Positions 6,917 to 14,032 are shown, counted from the stretch's first letter. The stretch: 18,233 nucleotides of DNA from Massilia sp. UBA2709 (GCA_002354135.1 DEKZ01000063.1:774-19006); one strand, 5' to 3'. The notes: generated from the sequence alone by a model not told the origin. A program made the numbers and translations.

Positions 6917-7399
6917 ATGCCTGAGATTTCCACCAAGCCCTATTTGCTGCGCGCCATCTACGAATGGTGCACCGACAGCGGTTACACGCCCTACCTCGCG
7001 GTGAAGGTCGACTCGGCCACGACGGTTCCGATGGAATACGTCAAGAAGGGCGAGATCATCCTCAACATCAGCTACGGCGCCACCTCGGGGCTGAAAATGG
7101 ACAACGACGCGATCCACTTCCGCGCCCGCTTCGCCGGCGTTTCGCGCGAGATCTACGTTCCGGTGCAGAACGTGCTGGCGATCTACGCCAACGAGAACGG
7201 CCAGGGCATGGCCTTCGACGTCAGCGTGACCGCCGCCGACATGCCGGCGCCGAGCGAGGAAACCGCCGCGCCGAGCCTGTCCGCCGTGCCTGCCAGCACC
7301 GGCGAAACCGAGCCGGCGCAGGTGTCGCATTCGCCCGACGATGGCGGCAATGAACCGCCGAAAAAAGGCGGCCGCCCAACGCTGACGCGGATTAAATAG
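6917..7399 (+). CDS. sspB: ClpXP protease specificity-enhancing factor SspB
   Basis: This 160-residue adaptor delivers ssrA-tagged (trans-translation) products and other substrates to ClpXP. The folded N-terminal domain (about 1-105) contains KPYLLRAIYEWCTDSGYTP, PMEYVKKGEIILNIS, IHFRARFAGVSREIYVP and VLAIYANENGQGM, close to E. coli SspB. An acidic and Ala/Pro/Ser-rich flexible linker follows (about 106-148), and the last ten residues, GGRPTLTRIK, match the ClpX-binding tail. The start is ATG 6917; a longer frame upstream is not supported because family similarity begins here. The Shine-Dalgarno match is weak. A tRNA gene follows, its promoter overlapping the end of this gene. Confidence 0.96.
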   Translation: MPEISTKPYLLRAIYEWCTDSGYTPYLAVKVDSATTVPMEYVKKGEIILNISYGATSGLKMDNDAIHFRARFAGVSREIYVPVQNVLAIYANENGQGMAFDVSVTAADMPAPSEETAAPSLSAVPASTGETEPAQVSHSPDDGGNEPPKKGGRPTLTRIK

Positions 7400-7408
7400 C
7401 GGTATAAT
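7382..7408 (+). promoter_or_regulatory. tRNA-Thr promoter
   Basis: TATAAT (7403-7408) lies 18 bases before the tRNA 5' end. CTGACG (7382-7387) is a 4/6 match to the -35 box but with only a 15-base spacer. The -35 falls inside the last codons of sspB. The bases after -10 are C-rich, as is common for stable RNA promoters. Confidence 0.55.
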
Positions 7409-7426
7409 CCCAGCCGTACAGATTAC

Positions 7427-7502
<76 letters not shown>

Positions 7503-7519
7503 TATTTGGCAGCACAGAT

Positions 7520-7555
7520 AAATGCCCCGCGTAACACGCGGGGCATTTGTTTTTT
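7520..7555 (+). terminator. Strong intrinsic terminator after tRNA-Thr
   Basis: AAATGCCCCGCGT (7520-7532) and ACGCGGGGCATTT (7536-7548) form a perfect 13-bp stem with a 3-base loop, followed by GTTTTTT. It ends the tRNA transcript. Since the next gene is convergent (stop at 7608), it may also stop minus-strand transcription, though the U-run on that side is weaker. Confidence 0.93.
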
Positions 7556-7607
7556 GTGGCCTTCGAACACGCAGGCGCGGCGGCAAGCAGCGCCGCACAA
7601 GCGCCGA

Positions 7608-8591
7608 TCAGAACCTGACCGGCACCGACACCATCAGCCGAAAATCCGGCGTGTTGCGCGTCAGACCCGCCGCAAACAGGATGTCGATCGCCGTGCTCGG
7701 CGTCAGCACGGCGGAGCCGCCCAGTTCGAGAAAGGCGTTCACGTCTTCCGTCGGCACCTCGGCGCCATTGATCCGCGTCTTGTTCAGTAGGTTCACGCTG
7801 AAGGCAGCGCGCAGCGAGGAGGCGGGCGCCGTCGCCAGCGCGGTGCCGAAGCGCAATCCATAGATATTCCCCGGCCGGATGCTGGCGCCGCCCTTGTCGC
7901 GCTCGCGGAAATGCGTGGCGGACAGGCTGCCGAAGAAGACCAGCGGATCCAGGCGCTTCAGACCGATGAGCGAGGCCTGCAGCGAAGGAAAGCCGCTGCC
8001 GAGCGCGACCAGCGGGCCCTGCTCGTAGCTCGTGTTGCGCCCGGTGGCGGACTGGTAGCTCAGGCTGCCGACGAGACTGGGCCAGTTGTCGCGTTCGGCG
8101 AGGAACTGGTGCGAGGCCGCCAGGGACAGGTCGCCGATGCCGTCCGAATGCGTCGATCCGCCCACATCCCTGATGCGCTCGAAGACATAGGGCAGCGAGA
8201 CCTCGACCTGCGAGCGCCAGGGCAGCCCGGCGCGCAGCGTCAGCCCGGGGCCGAAGGAGTTACGGCGAAATCCGCCCTCGCCGGAACTGTGCGACGCCAC
8301 GAAGTTCGGCTCCAGCTCGATGGCGCCGTCCGACAACAGCAGGCCGCCTTCCCGGACCAGGGCGCGCTCCAGGGCCCGATTGCTGTCCGGGGTGTCGTCG
8401 CGCGGTGCGCGGGCCGGCTCGGTTTCAACCCGTGCCGGGGTCAGTTCCTGTTCCAGCAGCCGGATGCGCTCCTGCTGGCGTTCTATCGTTGCCTGTTGCT
8501 CGGCAATCTTGCGTTGCAAGGCGTCGCTGTCCTGGGCTGCGCACGCCGTCGCGAGGCCGAACGTGGCGGCCCCGACCAAAAGAAATTTCAT
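7608..8591 (-). CDS. FapF-like outer-membrane beta-barrel exporter with N-terminal coiled coil
   Basis: This 327-residue protein has a signal peptide (about 1-19), a Gln/Glu-rich coiled coil (about 23-50, ALQRKIAEQQATIERQQER), a charged linker, and then beta-barrel sequence. The barrel has features I recall from FapF and the related phenol-degradation-type 'transporter' barrels: REGGLLLSDGAIELEPNF at its start, GIGDLSL, PSLVGSLSYQSATGR, and a C-terminal TPDFRLMVSVPVRF ending in Phe. FapF is the trimeric barrel that exports amyloid subunits in Pseudomonas. ATG 8591 is preceded by GGGGA; the frame upstream overlaps the C39 gene and is not coding. It lies 14 bases after the C39 peptidase gene, so they are surely co-transcribed. 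The assignment as FapF-like is from remembered similarity and domain order. An ATAC tetrapeptide near residue 17 is a poor lipobox. Confidence 0.78.
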   Translation of the reverse strand: MKFLLVGAATFGLATACAAQDSDALQRKIAEQQATIERQQERIRLLEQELTPARVETEPARAPRDDTPDSNRALERALVREGGLLLSDGAIELEPNFVASHSSGEGGFRRNSFGPGLTLRAGLPWRSQVEVSLPYVFERIRDVGGSTHSDGIGDLSLAASHQFLAERDNWPSLVGSLSYQSATGRNTSYEQGPLVALGSGFPSLQASLIGLKRLDPLVFFGSLSATHFRERDKGGASIRPGNIYGLRFGTALATAPASSLRAAFSVNLLNKTRINGAEVPTEDVNAFLELGGSAVLTPSTAIDILFAAGLTRNTPDFRLMVSVPVRF

Positions 8592-8605
8592 TCTGTCCCC
8601 AAGGG

Positions 8606-9118
8606 TTACCGGATTTCGAATCCGATGCCCTTCCATTTGGCGGCGAACTCGGATTGCGCCATCTGATAATTCCCGAAACTGGGGTCGCCAATGTTGACGC
8701 CTGTCGTGGTGACCCGCCGGACCACGATGAAATGGGGATAGCCGTTGACGGTAATGGGAACGATCATCGGCACGCGCTGCGCCAGGTCGTGCAGGCCCAT
8801 GCCGGTGTAGCCCTCGCCCTGGAAGCCGATGCGCGCCAGGTAGCGCTGCATGTCCAACAGGGAAAAGCCGCCGCGCACACGCACGCGCAACGGGTCGGTC
8901 TGACGCAGCATGCCGCGCGCCACGCCCTCCTCGTCGACCCACACGCCCTTGTAATAGCGCAGGATGGTCGCGAGGGCGGCGGCGCCGCAGCTATTGTCCC
9001 AGCGCTGAGTCACCAGGGCTTCGCGCCTGATCTCGAGCAGCGAGCGGGTCGGACGCTCGGCCGATGCAGGGAGGCCGTGCATCAGCAGGCAGGCGATTGC
9101 CAGGCTTGCCAGGAGCAT
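8606..9118 (-). CDS. Stand-alone exported C39 cysteine peptidase (FapD-like)
   Basis: This 170-residue C39-family peptidase has the full catalytic set: Q38 (oxyanion hole), C44 in DNSCGAAALATIL, H129 in GYPHFIVV and D145 in IGDPSFG. C39 domains normally sit at the N-terminus of ABC exporters and cut leaders after a double glycine. Here there is no ABC or membrane domain, only an N-terminal hydrophobic segment ending LPASA (cleavage after about residue 20), so the enzyme should be periplasmic, like FapD. The start is uncertain: ATG 9118 has no clear ribosome site and its n-region lacks a basic residue; a GTG three codons upstream or another extension is possible. It lies between the putative substrate gene (52 bases upstream) and the barrel gene (14 bases downstream), pointing to a processing step before export. 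Confidence 0.85.
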   Translation of the reverse strand: MLLASLAIACLLMHGLPASAERPTRSLLEIRREALVTQRWDNSCGAAALATILRYYKGVWVDEEGVARGMLRQTDPLRVRVRGGFSLLDMQRYLARIGFQGEGYTGMGLHDLAQRVPMIVPITVNGYPHFIVVRRVTTTGVNIGDPSFGNYQMAQSEFAAKWKGIGFEIR

Positions 9119-9170
9119 GGGAATCACGCCGGAGAAAGGGTGGATCGTGATCCGCCCCTGAAAGTGTTGA

Positions 9171-9464
9171 TCATCGGCCGGTCGATCCGGTCGGGTTGGT
9201 ATTCGGCCGGTTCTGGCCCGGCGGCAGATTGTTGTTGGCAATCTTCGATGGCGAAGTCAGGCCGTTGTCGCTGCCGGGGTTGCTTGGATCGGCACCATTG
9301 CCCCAGCCGTTATTCCCTTTGTCGGTCTCCGGCGGCGGGCAGCCGCAGTCGGTGCCGGCAACCACCTGGTCGAGCTGCGCGGACGACATCTTTTCCGGCG
9401 CGCCGAGCGCCGGCAGGCTCACGATGGACGCGAGCGCGATTCCTGCGGTGATGTGTCTGATCAT
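9171..9464 (-). CDS. Small secreted protein with Sec signal, double-glycine-like leader and Asn/Gly/Pro-rich tail
   Basis: I do not recognise a named family for this 97-residue protein. Residues 1-22 form a Sec signal peptide (basic start, hydrophobic core, LPALGA). Residues 26-37 (MSSAQLDQVVAG) look like a double-glycine leader, with cleavage expected after A36-G37. The remaining 60 residues begin TDCGCPPP, with a CxC pair at 40-42, and continue as a low-complexity tail rich in Asn, Gly, Pro, Ser and Thr (11 Asn between residues 50 and 97). No hydrophobic core of a class II bacteriocin is seen. The start at 9464 is well supported by AGGAGGA 7 bases upstream. As the first gene before a C39 peptidase and a FapF-like barrel it is the likely substrate of both, but that is inference from position and leader. 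Confidence 0.82.
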   Translation of the reverse strand: MIRHITAGIALASIVSLPALGAPEKMSSAQLDQVVAGTDCGCPPPETDKGNNGWGNGADPSNPGSDNGLTSPSKIANNNLPPGQNRPNTNPTGSTGR

Positions 9465-9482
9465 GATGATTCCTCCTCAAAA

Positions 9483-9500
9483 TCACGCCAACTGGCGTGA
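9483..9500. promoter_or_regulatory. Perfect palindrome upstream of the secretion cluster
   Basis: TCACGCCA and TGGCGTGA form a perfect 8-bp inverted repeat with a 2-base AC spacer, 4 bases upstream of the ribosome site of the 97-residue protein gene. The size and tight spacing suit a dimeric regulator binding site. It could also be a leader hairpin that influences ribosome access. Confidence 0.5.
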
Positions 9501-9723
9501 GGTCCACGATGATGGACGCAAAAGTGCTGTGATTGATCGAGGTCAAACAGGTCAGGCACGCGCGAGGGACAGCGCACTCGTCAGAGTGCAAACCGCTTGC
9601 CGTATGGTTTCGACAGGCTTTCCTCCGCTTCGCTCCGCATATTGTGCAGTCCGTCGCATGGGCCGCGCCCTGCCGTCCCCGGCGGCATATAGTGCAGCCA
9701 TTCAAACATGCACGGAGACCACC
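9501..9723. other. Divergent regulatory region between secretion cluster and GIN gene
   Basis: Together with 9465-9500 this is a 259-base divergent gap. It holds a perfect 6-bp hairpin, GCACTC (9574-9579) and GAGTGC (9584-9589) with loop GTCA. On the minus strand TTGACC (9541-9546) is a good -35 match, but the -10 position reads TTTTGC. A TATAGT box lies shortly before the GIN gene on the plus strand without a clear -35. No ORF here looks coding. Confidence 0.45.
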
Positions 9724-10494
9724 ATGACCAGACTGCTCGGCACCACCCTCGCGGCATCCATCCTGATGCTTGGCGCAAGCCCGGCCCTTGCCGCCGACGT
9801 GATCCGCGAGGCGCGTACGGTCGACGCCCGCGTGACGCGCGTCAAACTCGATGGCGTGGTCGACCTCGTCCTGCGCCAGGGCGCCAAGCCTTCGCTCGTG
9901 ATTTCCGGCGAGTGCACGGACGTGGCGCGCGTGACCACGCGCCAGCATGGCGAGACGCTGGAGATCGATACCGAAAAGCGCAGCAACTACAACCGCGGGC
10001 GCAACGAGCCGAAACTGCGCGCCGAGCTGACCGTGCCGAACCTGGCCGAGTTCCTCTCCGGAGGCGTGGGTGCAAGCACGGTCAGCGGTTTCGGCGGCGA
10101 GCGCATCGTGCTCGCGCTCGACGGCGCCGGGACGGTCACTCTCAACGGAAATTACCGTCACGTCGACGCGCGCCTGGGCGGCGTCGGCAGCATGACGATC
10201 GATGCCGGCCGTGCCGAGCGCATGGATCTGGCGCTGCGCGGCGCCGGCCAACTGGCCGTGTCGGGCCAGGCCAAAACGCTGCGCGCCACCTTGGCGGGCG
10301 TGGGCAATCTCGACGCGGAAAAGCTGCGCGCGGAGGTCGTGAACCTCGACATGAGCGGCCTCGGCGGTGCAACCGTGTATGCCAGCTCGGCGGCGAACCT
10401 GAACCTGAGCGGCATGGGGTCGGCCACGGTGTACGGCAAGCCGGCGCAGCGCAATGCCACGACCGAAGGCATGGGCAAGGTCAGCTGGCGATAA
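9724..10494 (+). CDS. Exported GIN-domain (DUF2807) beta-helix protein
   Basis: This 256-residue protein has a clear signal peptide (about 1-23, ending ALA) and belongs to the head-GIN/DUF2807 family of periplasmic or surface right-handed beta-helix proteins. The N-terminal part (VTRVKLDGVVDLVLRQG, then LVISGE) is typical of the family. From residue 132 a ladder of about 19-residue repeats follows, each with a core such as LDGAGTVTL, LGGVGSMTI, LRGAGQLAV, LAGVGNLDA, MSGLGGATV and LSGMGSATV. Its molecular role is not known; an adhesin-like or polysaccharide-related role is often guessed. The start is chosen over a longer upstream frame because of GGAGA and the signal peptide. Confidence 0.92.
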   Translation: MTRLLGTTLAASILMLGASPALAADVIREARTVDARVTRVKLDGVVDLVLRQGAKPSLVISGECTDVARVTTRQHGETLEIDTEKRSNYNRGRNEPKLRAELTVPNLAEFLSGGVGASTVSGFGGERIVLALDGAGTVTLNGNYRHVDARLGGVGSMTIDAGRAERMDLALRGAGQLAVSGQAKTLRATLAGVGNLDAEKLRAEVVNLDMSGLGGATVYASSAANLNLSGMGSATVYGKPAQRNATTEGMGKVSWR

Positions 10495-10498
10495 AAAC

Positions 10499-10535
10499 CT
10501 GTCTCGGCAGAGCTGCGTTGGTTCTGCCGAGACAG
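10499..10535. terminator. Bidirectional terminator between convergent genes
   Basis: CTGTCTCGGCAGA (10499-10511) and TCTGCCGAGACAG (10523-10535) form a perfect 13-bp stem with an 11-base loop. On the plus strand TTTCC follows; on the minus strand GTTTTTA follows. It serves both the GIN gene and the convergent BON gene, with the better U-run on the minus strand. Confidence 0.9.
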
Positions 10536-10548
10536 TTTCCGGGCGTGC

Positions 10549-10860
10549 TTACCTGATGATCGTGTTGTTGCGCACTTCCTTGACGCCCTTGACTTCACGC
10601 GCGAGCTGCACGGCCTTCTGGGCGCTTTCGCGCGATTCAACGAAGCCGCTCAGCTGCACCGTACCCTTGAAGGTCTCGACCTGCACTTCGGTGGCCTTGA
10701 CGGAGGGGTCGGCAGCAAATGCCGCCTTGACCTTGCTGGTGATGACGGCATCGTCGATGTATTCGCCGGTGCCGCGGTGTTGCGCCGTCGGTGAGCAGGC
10801 CGTCAGCGACAACGCGGCGGCGGCAACGAGGATGGAGGTGAAACGCTGTGCAATTTTCAT
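10549..10860 (-). CDS. BON-domain lipoprotein (OsmY-like, single domain)
   Basis: This 103-residue protein has a lipoprotein signal with lipobox LTAC (C22) and one BON domain (about residues 34-102: DDAVITSKVKAAFAADP, then VQVETFKGTVQLSGFVESRESAQKAV, then VKGVKEVRNN). BON domains bind phospholipid-containing membranes, and OsmY-type proteins respond to osmotic or envelope stress. Lipidation should place it on a membrane facing the periplasm; residue +2 after the Cys is Ser, consistent with outer-membrane sorting. AAGGGAG lies 7 bases before the start. It appears monocistronic: a terminator follows and a 98-base gap separates it from the end of the tad operon. Confidence 0.94.
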   Translation of the reverse strand: MKIAQRFTSILVAAAALSLTACSPTAQHRGTGEYIDDAVITSKVKAAFAADPSVKATEVQVETFKGTVQLSGFVESRESAQKAVQLAREVKGVKEVRNNTIIR

Positions 10861-10958
10861 GGCAACGCTCCCTTGAGATGAGACGATATCGTCACATTTT
10901 CAGGTGAGGTTGTCGACCGCGTTTGATACGGAACAAAGGTGTCCGTGCGTACGCGGCC

Positions 10959-12059
10959 TCAGGGCGCCTTCGAGAGTGACGCAATCGCAACAGCCGACGC
11001 CCCGGCAGCTGCCGCCGGACGCAGGGCAATCTTGCCGCGTGCTAAATCCTGACCGATGACCAGGCGCAGGTCGGCCGGCTTGGTGCTGTCGACCTGCACC
11101 AGGGCCACGCCATCGAAGCGCGCGGCCAGGCGCCTGGCCGCGTCGCGATAGGCAAGGCCATGTTCGATGCGGGTGCGGCGTACGTTGAAGCCGTGTTCGT
11201 TGCTCAGCCGCGTGACGCGCAGTCCCTCATCGGCAACCTGGCGCGACAGGGCGCGCGCCATGCCCGTTATCCCATTTCCGTTACGAATTTCGAGCAATAC
11301 CGGCTCCAGGCTGCCGCGTGGCGCCGGCGGTGGCGACGACGGCGGCAAGCCGGCCGGCAGTTCCTGGGCCAGTGCGCGTAGAGAAGGAATGCGGCGCAGC
11401 GTCAGGCTGCCGTCGGCGCCGGTGAGCACCTGGGTTTCCGCCCATTCCGGGTCGGGCCGCGGGGCCTCGACCGCAGCCTGGATCGCCGCCACGGCACTGC
11501 CGCCGGCAGCCGCGTAGTCGCTGCGGAAATCGTGTTCGCGCAGTGCGCTGGCCTGGCGGAACATCAGCTCGGCGCGCTCGTCCTGTCCCAGCCGGCGCAG
11601 CGTTTCGCCCAGGTTTTGCCAGGCGCGGTCGTTCAGGGGATCGAGCAGGCAGGCTTTTTCCAGCGCGACGACAGCTTGTTCGTAGTCGCCGCCCAGCAGG
11701 TAGGCGTAGCCGAGATTGGCAAATAGATAGGCGCTGCCGGGGCCGGACGCCAGCGTCGCGTCCCTGGTCAGCTCGCGCCAGATCGGAATGGCCTGGGCGA
11801 AGTCGCCTTGTCGCGCGAAGGCGGCGGCCAGGGCATTGCGGGCGCGCACATGCCGTGGATCAAGGGCCAGCGCCGCGCGGTAGGCCTGGACCGCTTCCTC
11901 ATAGCGGCCGGCAAGGTGGTGCGCGCGGCCCTGGCCGTAGGCGCCCTCGGCGTCCGGGCCCGGTTGCATGTCCGGCTGGCGCGCCACGTCGGCGCAGGCA
12001 AGCAACAGCGCACCGGCGCACAGCACCGAGATTTTCTTGAGAATCTTGTGTGGTTTCAT
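10959..12059 (-). CDS. TadD-like TPR lipoprotein with C-terminal LytR_C domain
   Basis: This 366-residue lipoprotein (lipobox LLAC, C22) has TPR repeats over about residues 40-175 (GRYEEAVQAYRAALALDP, GDFAQAIPIW, GDYEQAVVALEKACLLDP, GQDERAELMFRQA), a Pro-rich linker, and a LytR_C-type domain from about 254 to 338 (VLLEIRNGNGITGMARALSRQ, then RLVIGQDL). TadD proteins are TPR lipoproteins needed for Flp pilus assembly. LytR_C is best known at the end of LytR-CpsA-Psr proteins. The second ATG (12059) is chosen because AGGAG lies 7 bases upstream; the ATG at 12065 is only 1 base from it. It starts 17 bases after tadC and is the last gene of the run in this window. Confidence 0.88.
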   Translation of the reverse strand: MKPHKILKKISVLCAGALLLACADVARQPDMQPGPDAEGAYGQGRAHHLAGRYEEAVQAYRAALALDPRHVRARNALAAAFARQGDFAQAIPIWRELTRDATLASGPGSAYLFANLGYAYLLGGDYEQAVVALEKACLLDPLNDRAWQNLGETLRRLGQDERAELMFRQASALREHDFRSDYAAAGGSAVAAIQAAVEAPRPDPEWAETQVLTGADGSLTLRRIPSLRALAQELPAGLPPSSPPPAPRGSLEPVLLEIRNGNGITGMARALSRQVADEGLRVTRLSNEHGFNVRRTRIEHGLAYRDAARRLAARFDGVALVQVDSTKPADLRLVIGQDLARGKIALRPAAAAGASAVAIASLSKAP

Positions 12060-12076
12060 GATCATGCTCCTGTGTT

Positions 12077-13012
12077 TCAGCGCGCCGCGACCGCGGACAA
12101 GGTGCGGGTGAGCTGCATCGCAGCCGGGCCCAGCAACACCATCAGCAGCGTCGGGAAAATGCAAAAGATGAGCGGGAACAGCAGCTTGAGGCCGATCTTG
12201 GCGGCGCATTCTTCGGCCATCACACGGCGCTTGTTGCGCAGGTTTTCGGAATACACGCGCAGCGAGTCGCCCACACTGGTGCCGAAGCGTTCTGACTGGA
12301 TCAGCATGGCCACCAGGCTGTCGACGTCATCGACGCCGCTGCGCAGCGCGAAGTTACGCAGCGCCTTTTCCTTGCTGAAGCCGGCGCGCATTTCCATCAG
12401 GACGATCTGCAATTCCTGCGCCAGCGTCACGCTTTTGATATGGATCTCGGCGGCGACCTTCACGAAAGCCCGTTCCAGGCTCAGCCCGGCCTCGACGCAG
12501 ACGGTCAGCAGGTCGAGGGCATCGGGCAGGGTCTCGAAGATCTCGCGCTTGCGCCGGCCCGCGATGTGGTTCAGGGTCATGTTCGGCAGGTAGTAGCCGA
12601 CGGTAGCGGTCAGCAGCAGCAGGAACATCAGCTTGCCCCCCGACAGCGTGATTACCGACAGCGCCACCAGCACGCCCACGATGGCCGGTCCCAGCAGGGC
12701 CAGCGCCGTCTTCGAGGCGAAGAACAGGGTCGGCGCTACCGGATTGCGCCAGCCGGCATTCATGAAACGGGTGCGCAGCGCCGACTTTTCCCAGCCCTCC
12801 TCGGGTATCGAGAGCTTGGTCAGCGGCTGGGTGACCTTGGCCACCTTCTCGACCCAGCCGTTCGATTCGAGCTGGTTGGTTTCCGACTTGCCGATGAAGC
12901 GGCGCAGCCGGGTGCGCAGGACTTCCGGGGCGAACAGCGCCATGGCCAACCAGGCCAGGGCGCAAACGATCGCGAAGACGATCAGGAGGAAGGACAGTTG
13001 GGCGGCATTCAT
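12077..13012 (-). CDS. tadC: Tad pilus inner-membrane platform protein TadC
   Basis: This 311-residue protein is a type II secretion F-domain family member. It has an N-terminal membrane helix (about 7-28), two closely placed helices (about 103-145), and the T2SSF domain (about 160-295) with LPDALDLLTVCVEAGLSLERA, LQIVLMEMRAGFSKEKAL and SLVAMLIQSERFGTSVGDSLR, ending in a hydrophobic helix. TadB and TadC together form the platform on which TadA acts to extrude Flp pili. GAGGAG supports the start, and only 9 bases separate it from the tadB stop. Confidence 0.96.
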   Translation of the reverse strand: MNAAQLSFLLIVFAIVCALAWLAMALFAPEVLRTRLRRFIGKSETNQLESNGWVEKVAKVTQPLTKLSIPEEGWEKSALRTRFMNAGWRNPVAPTLFFASKTALALLGPAIVGVLVALSVITLSGGKLMFLLLLTATVGYYLPNMTLNHIAGRRKREIFETLPDALDLLTVCVEAGLSLERAFVKVAAEIHIKSVTLAQELQIVLMEMRAGFSKEKALRNFALRSGVDDVDSLVAMLIQSERFGTSVGDSLRVYSENLRNKRRVMAEECAAKIGLKLLFPLIFCIFPTLLMVLLGPAAMQLTRTLSAVAAR

Positions 13013-13021
13013 GACGGCTCC

Positions 13022-13999
13022 TCAAATCCGGATGCGGATGATCTTGCGCAGCCAGATCACCCCGAACAGGATCATCCCGGCCGCGTACCAGAGCAGGCGT
13101 ACACCGGCCGGATCGGTCCACAGCATGCTCACGTATTTCGGGTTCACTGCCATCAGCACTGCCGCGACCGCGAACGGCAACAGGCCGAGGATCCAGGCCG
13201 ACATGCGCCCTTCGGCCGACAGCACGCGGACCTGGGCCGCGAGCTTCAGGCGGCCGCGAATCAGGTGGCTGATATTGCCGAGGATCTCGGCCAGGTTGCC
13301 GCCGGACTCGCGCTGGATCAGTACCGCGATGATCAGGTAGCGCAGGTCGGTCAGCGGGATGCGCGCGGCCATGTTGTGCAGCGCTTCGCCCATCGGCACG
13401 CCATAGTTGATCTCTTCGCGCGCGATGCGAAATTCCCCGCTGAGGGGCTCGGGCAGCTCGTTGCCGACGATTTGCAGCACGTTGGTGAACGAATGGCCGG
13501 CGCGCAGGGCCCGTGCGATGAAGTCGGCGGCGTCGGGCAGCTGATGTTCGATGCGGCGCAGGCGCCGCGTACGCGCGCGCCGCACCAGCATCCAGGGAGA
13601 GGCGAGCGCCAGCAGTGCGATCGCTATCCGGATCGGCAAGGGCAAGGGCCAGCGCGCCGCCGCGAGCAGGGCCAGCAGCATCGCCACCAGCGAGCAGCCG
13701 AGGAAGCGGTCGACCGACAGCGAGCTGCCAGCCTGCACCAGCAGCGCGTCGATCGGCTGCAGGACAGGCACCCGATGCAGCAGGCGGTCCAGGGCATCAT
13801 GACTGCTGAAGCGGCGCTGTTTCAGGATCGAGATGCGTTCGCCCGAGCGCCCGGTCCCGCCAGACATCACCTGCAGCCGGCGCGCCACGCGCTGCGCGGC
13901 CTTGCCGTAGGTGCTGGACCACCACAGCCAAACGCCTTCGATCAGCAGGATCACGGCGGCGAACAGGAACACGATGAAGCTGTAGAAAAGGACATCCAT
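13022..13999 (-). CDS. tadB: Tad pilus inner-membrane platform protein TadB
   Basis: This 325-residue protein has an N-terminal membrane helix (about 5-26), a cytoplasmic stretch, a pair of helices (about 100-138), and a T2SSF domain (about 153-285) with LPDAADFIARALRAGHSF, EINYGVPMGEALHNMAARIP, LIQRESGGNLAEILGNISHLIRGR and VLSAEGRMSAW, followed by C-terminal helices. These are the classic TadB signatures, distinct from TadC. It sits between tadA (33 bases before) and tadC (9 bases after). Its ribosome site is GGAG, about 8 bases upstream. Confidence 0.96.
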   Translation of the reverse strand: MDVLFYSFIVFLFAAVILLIEGVWLWWSSTYGKAAQRVARRLQVMSGGTGRSGERISILKQRRFSSHDALDRLLHRVPVLQPIDALLVQAGSSLSVDRFLGCSLVAMLLALLAAARWPLPLPIRIAIALLALASPWMLVRRARTRRLRRIEHQLPDAADFIARALRAGHSFTNVLQIVGNELPEPLSGEFRIAREEINYGVPMGEALHNMAARIPLTDLRYLIIAVLIQRESGGNLAEILGNISHLIRGRLKLAAQVRVLSAEGRMSAWILGLLPFAVAAVLMAVNPKYVSMLWTDPAGVRLLWYAAGMILFGVIWLRKIIRIRI

Positions 14000-14032
14000 T
14001 GCGCGGCTCCACTGCAGGCTCGGCCTGGGGGT

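Noticed and set aside
7520..7548. Palindrome as an attachment site next to the tRNA gene
   Set aside because: It is a canonical terminator with a U-run; no integrase gene or direct repeat of the tRNA 3' end was seen in the window.
8592..8942. N-terminal extension of the barrel protein reaching to 8942
   Set aside because: It would overlap the C39 gene in another frame. The signal peptide and GGGGA ribosome site both favour the start at 8591.
9171..9464. Class II bacteriocin with an immunity/ABC exporter system
   Set aside because: The protein has a Sec signal before the leader, lacks an amphiphilic or hydrophobic mature core, and no ABC exporter or immunity gene is nearby.
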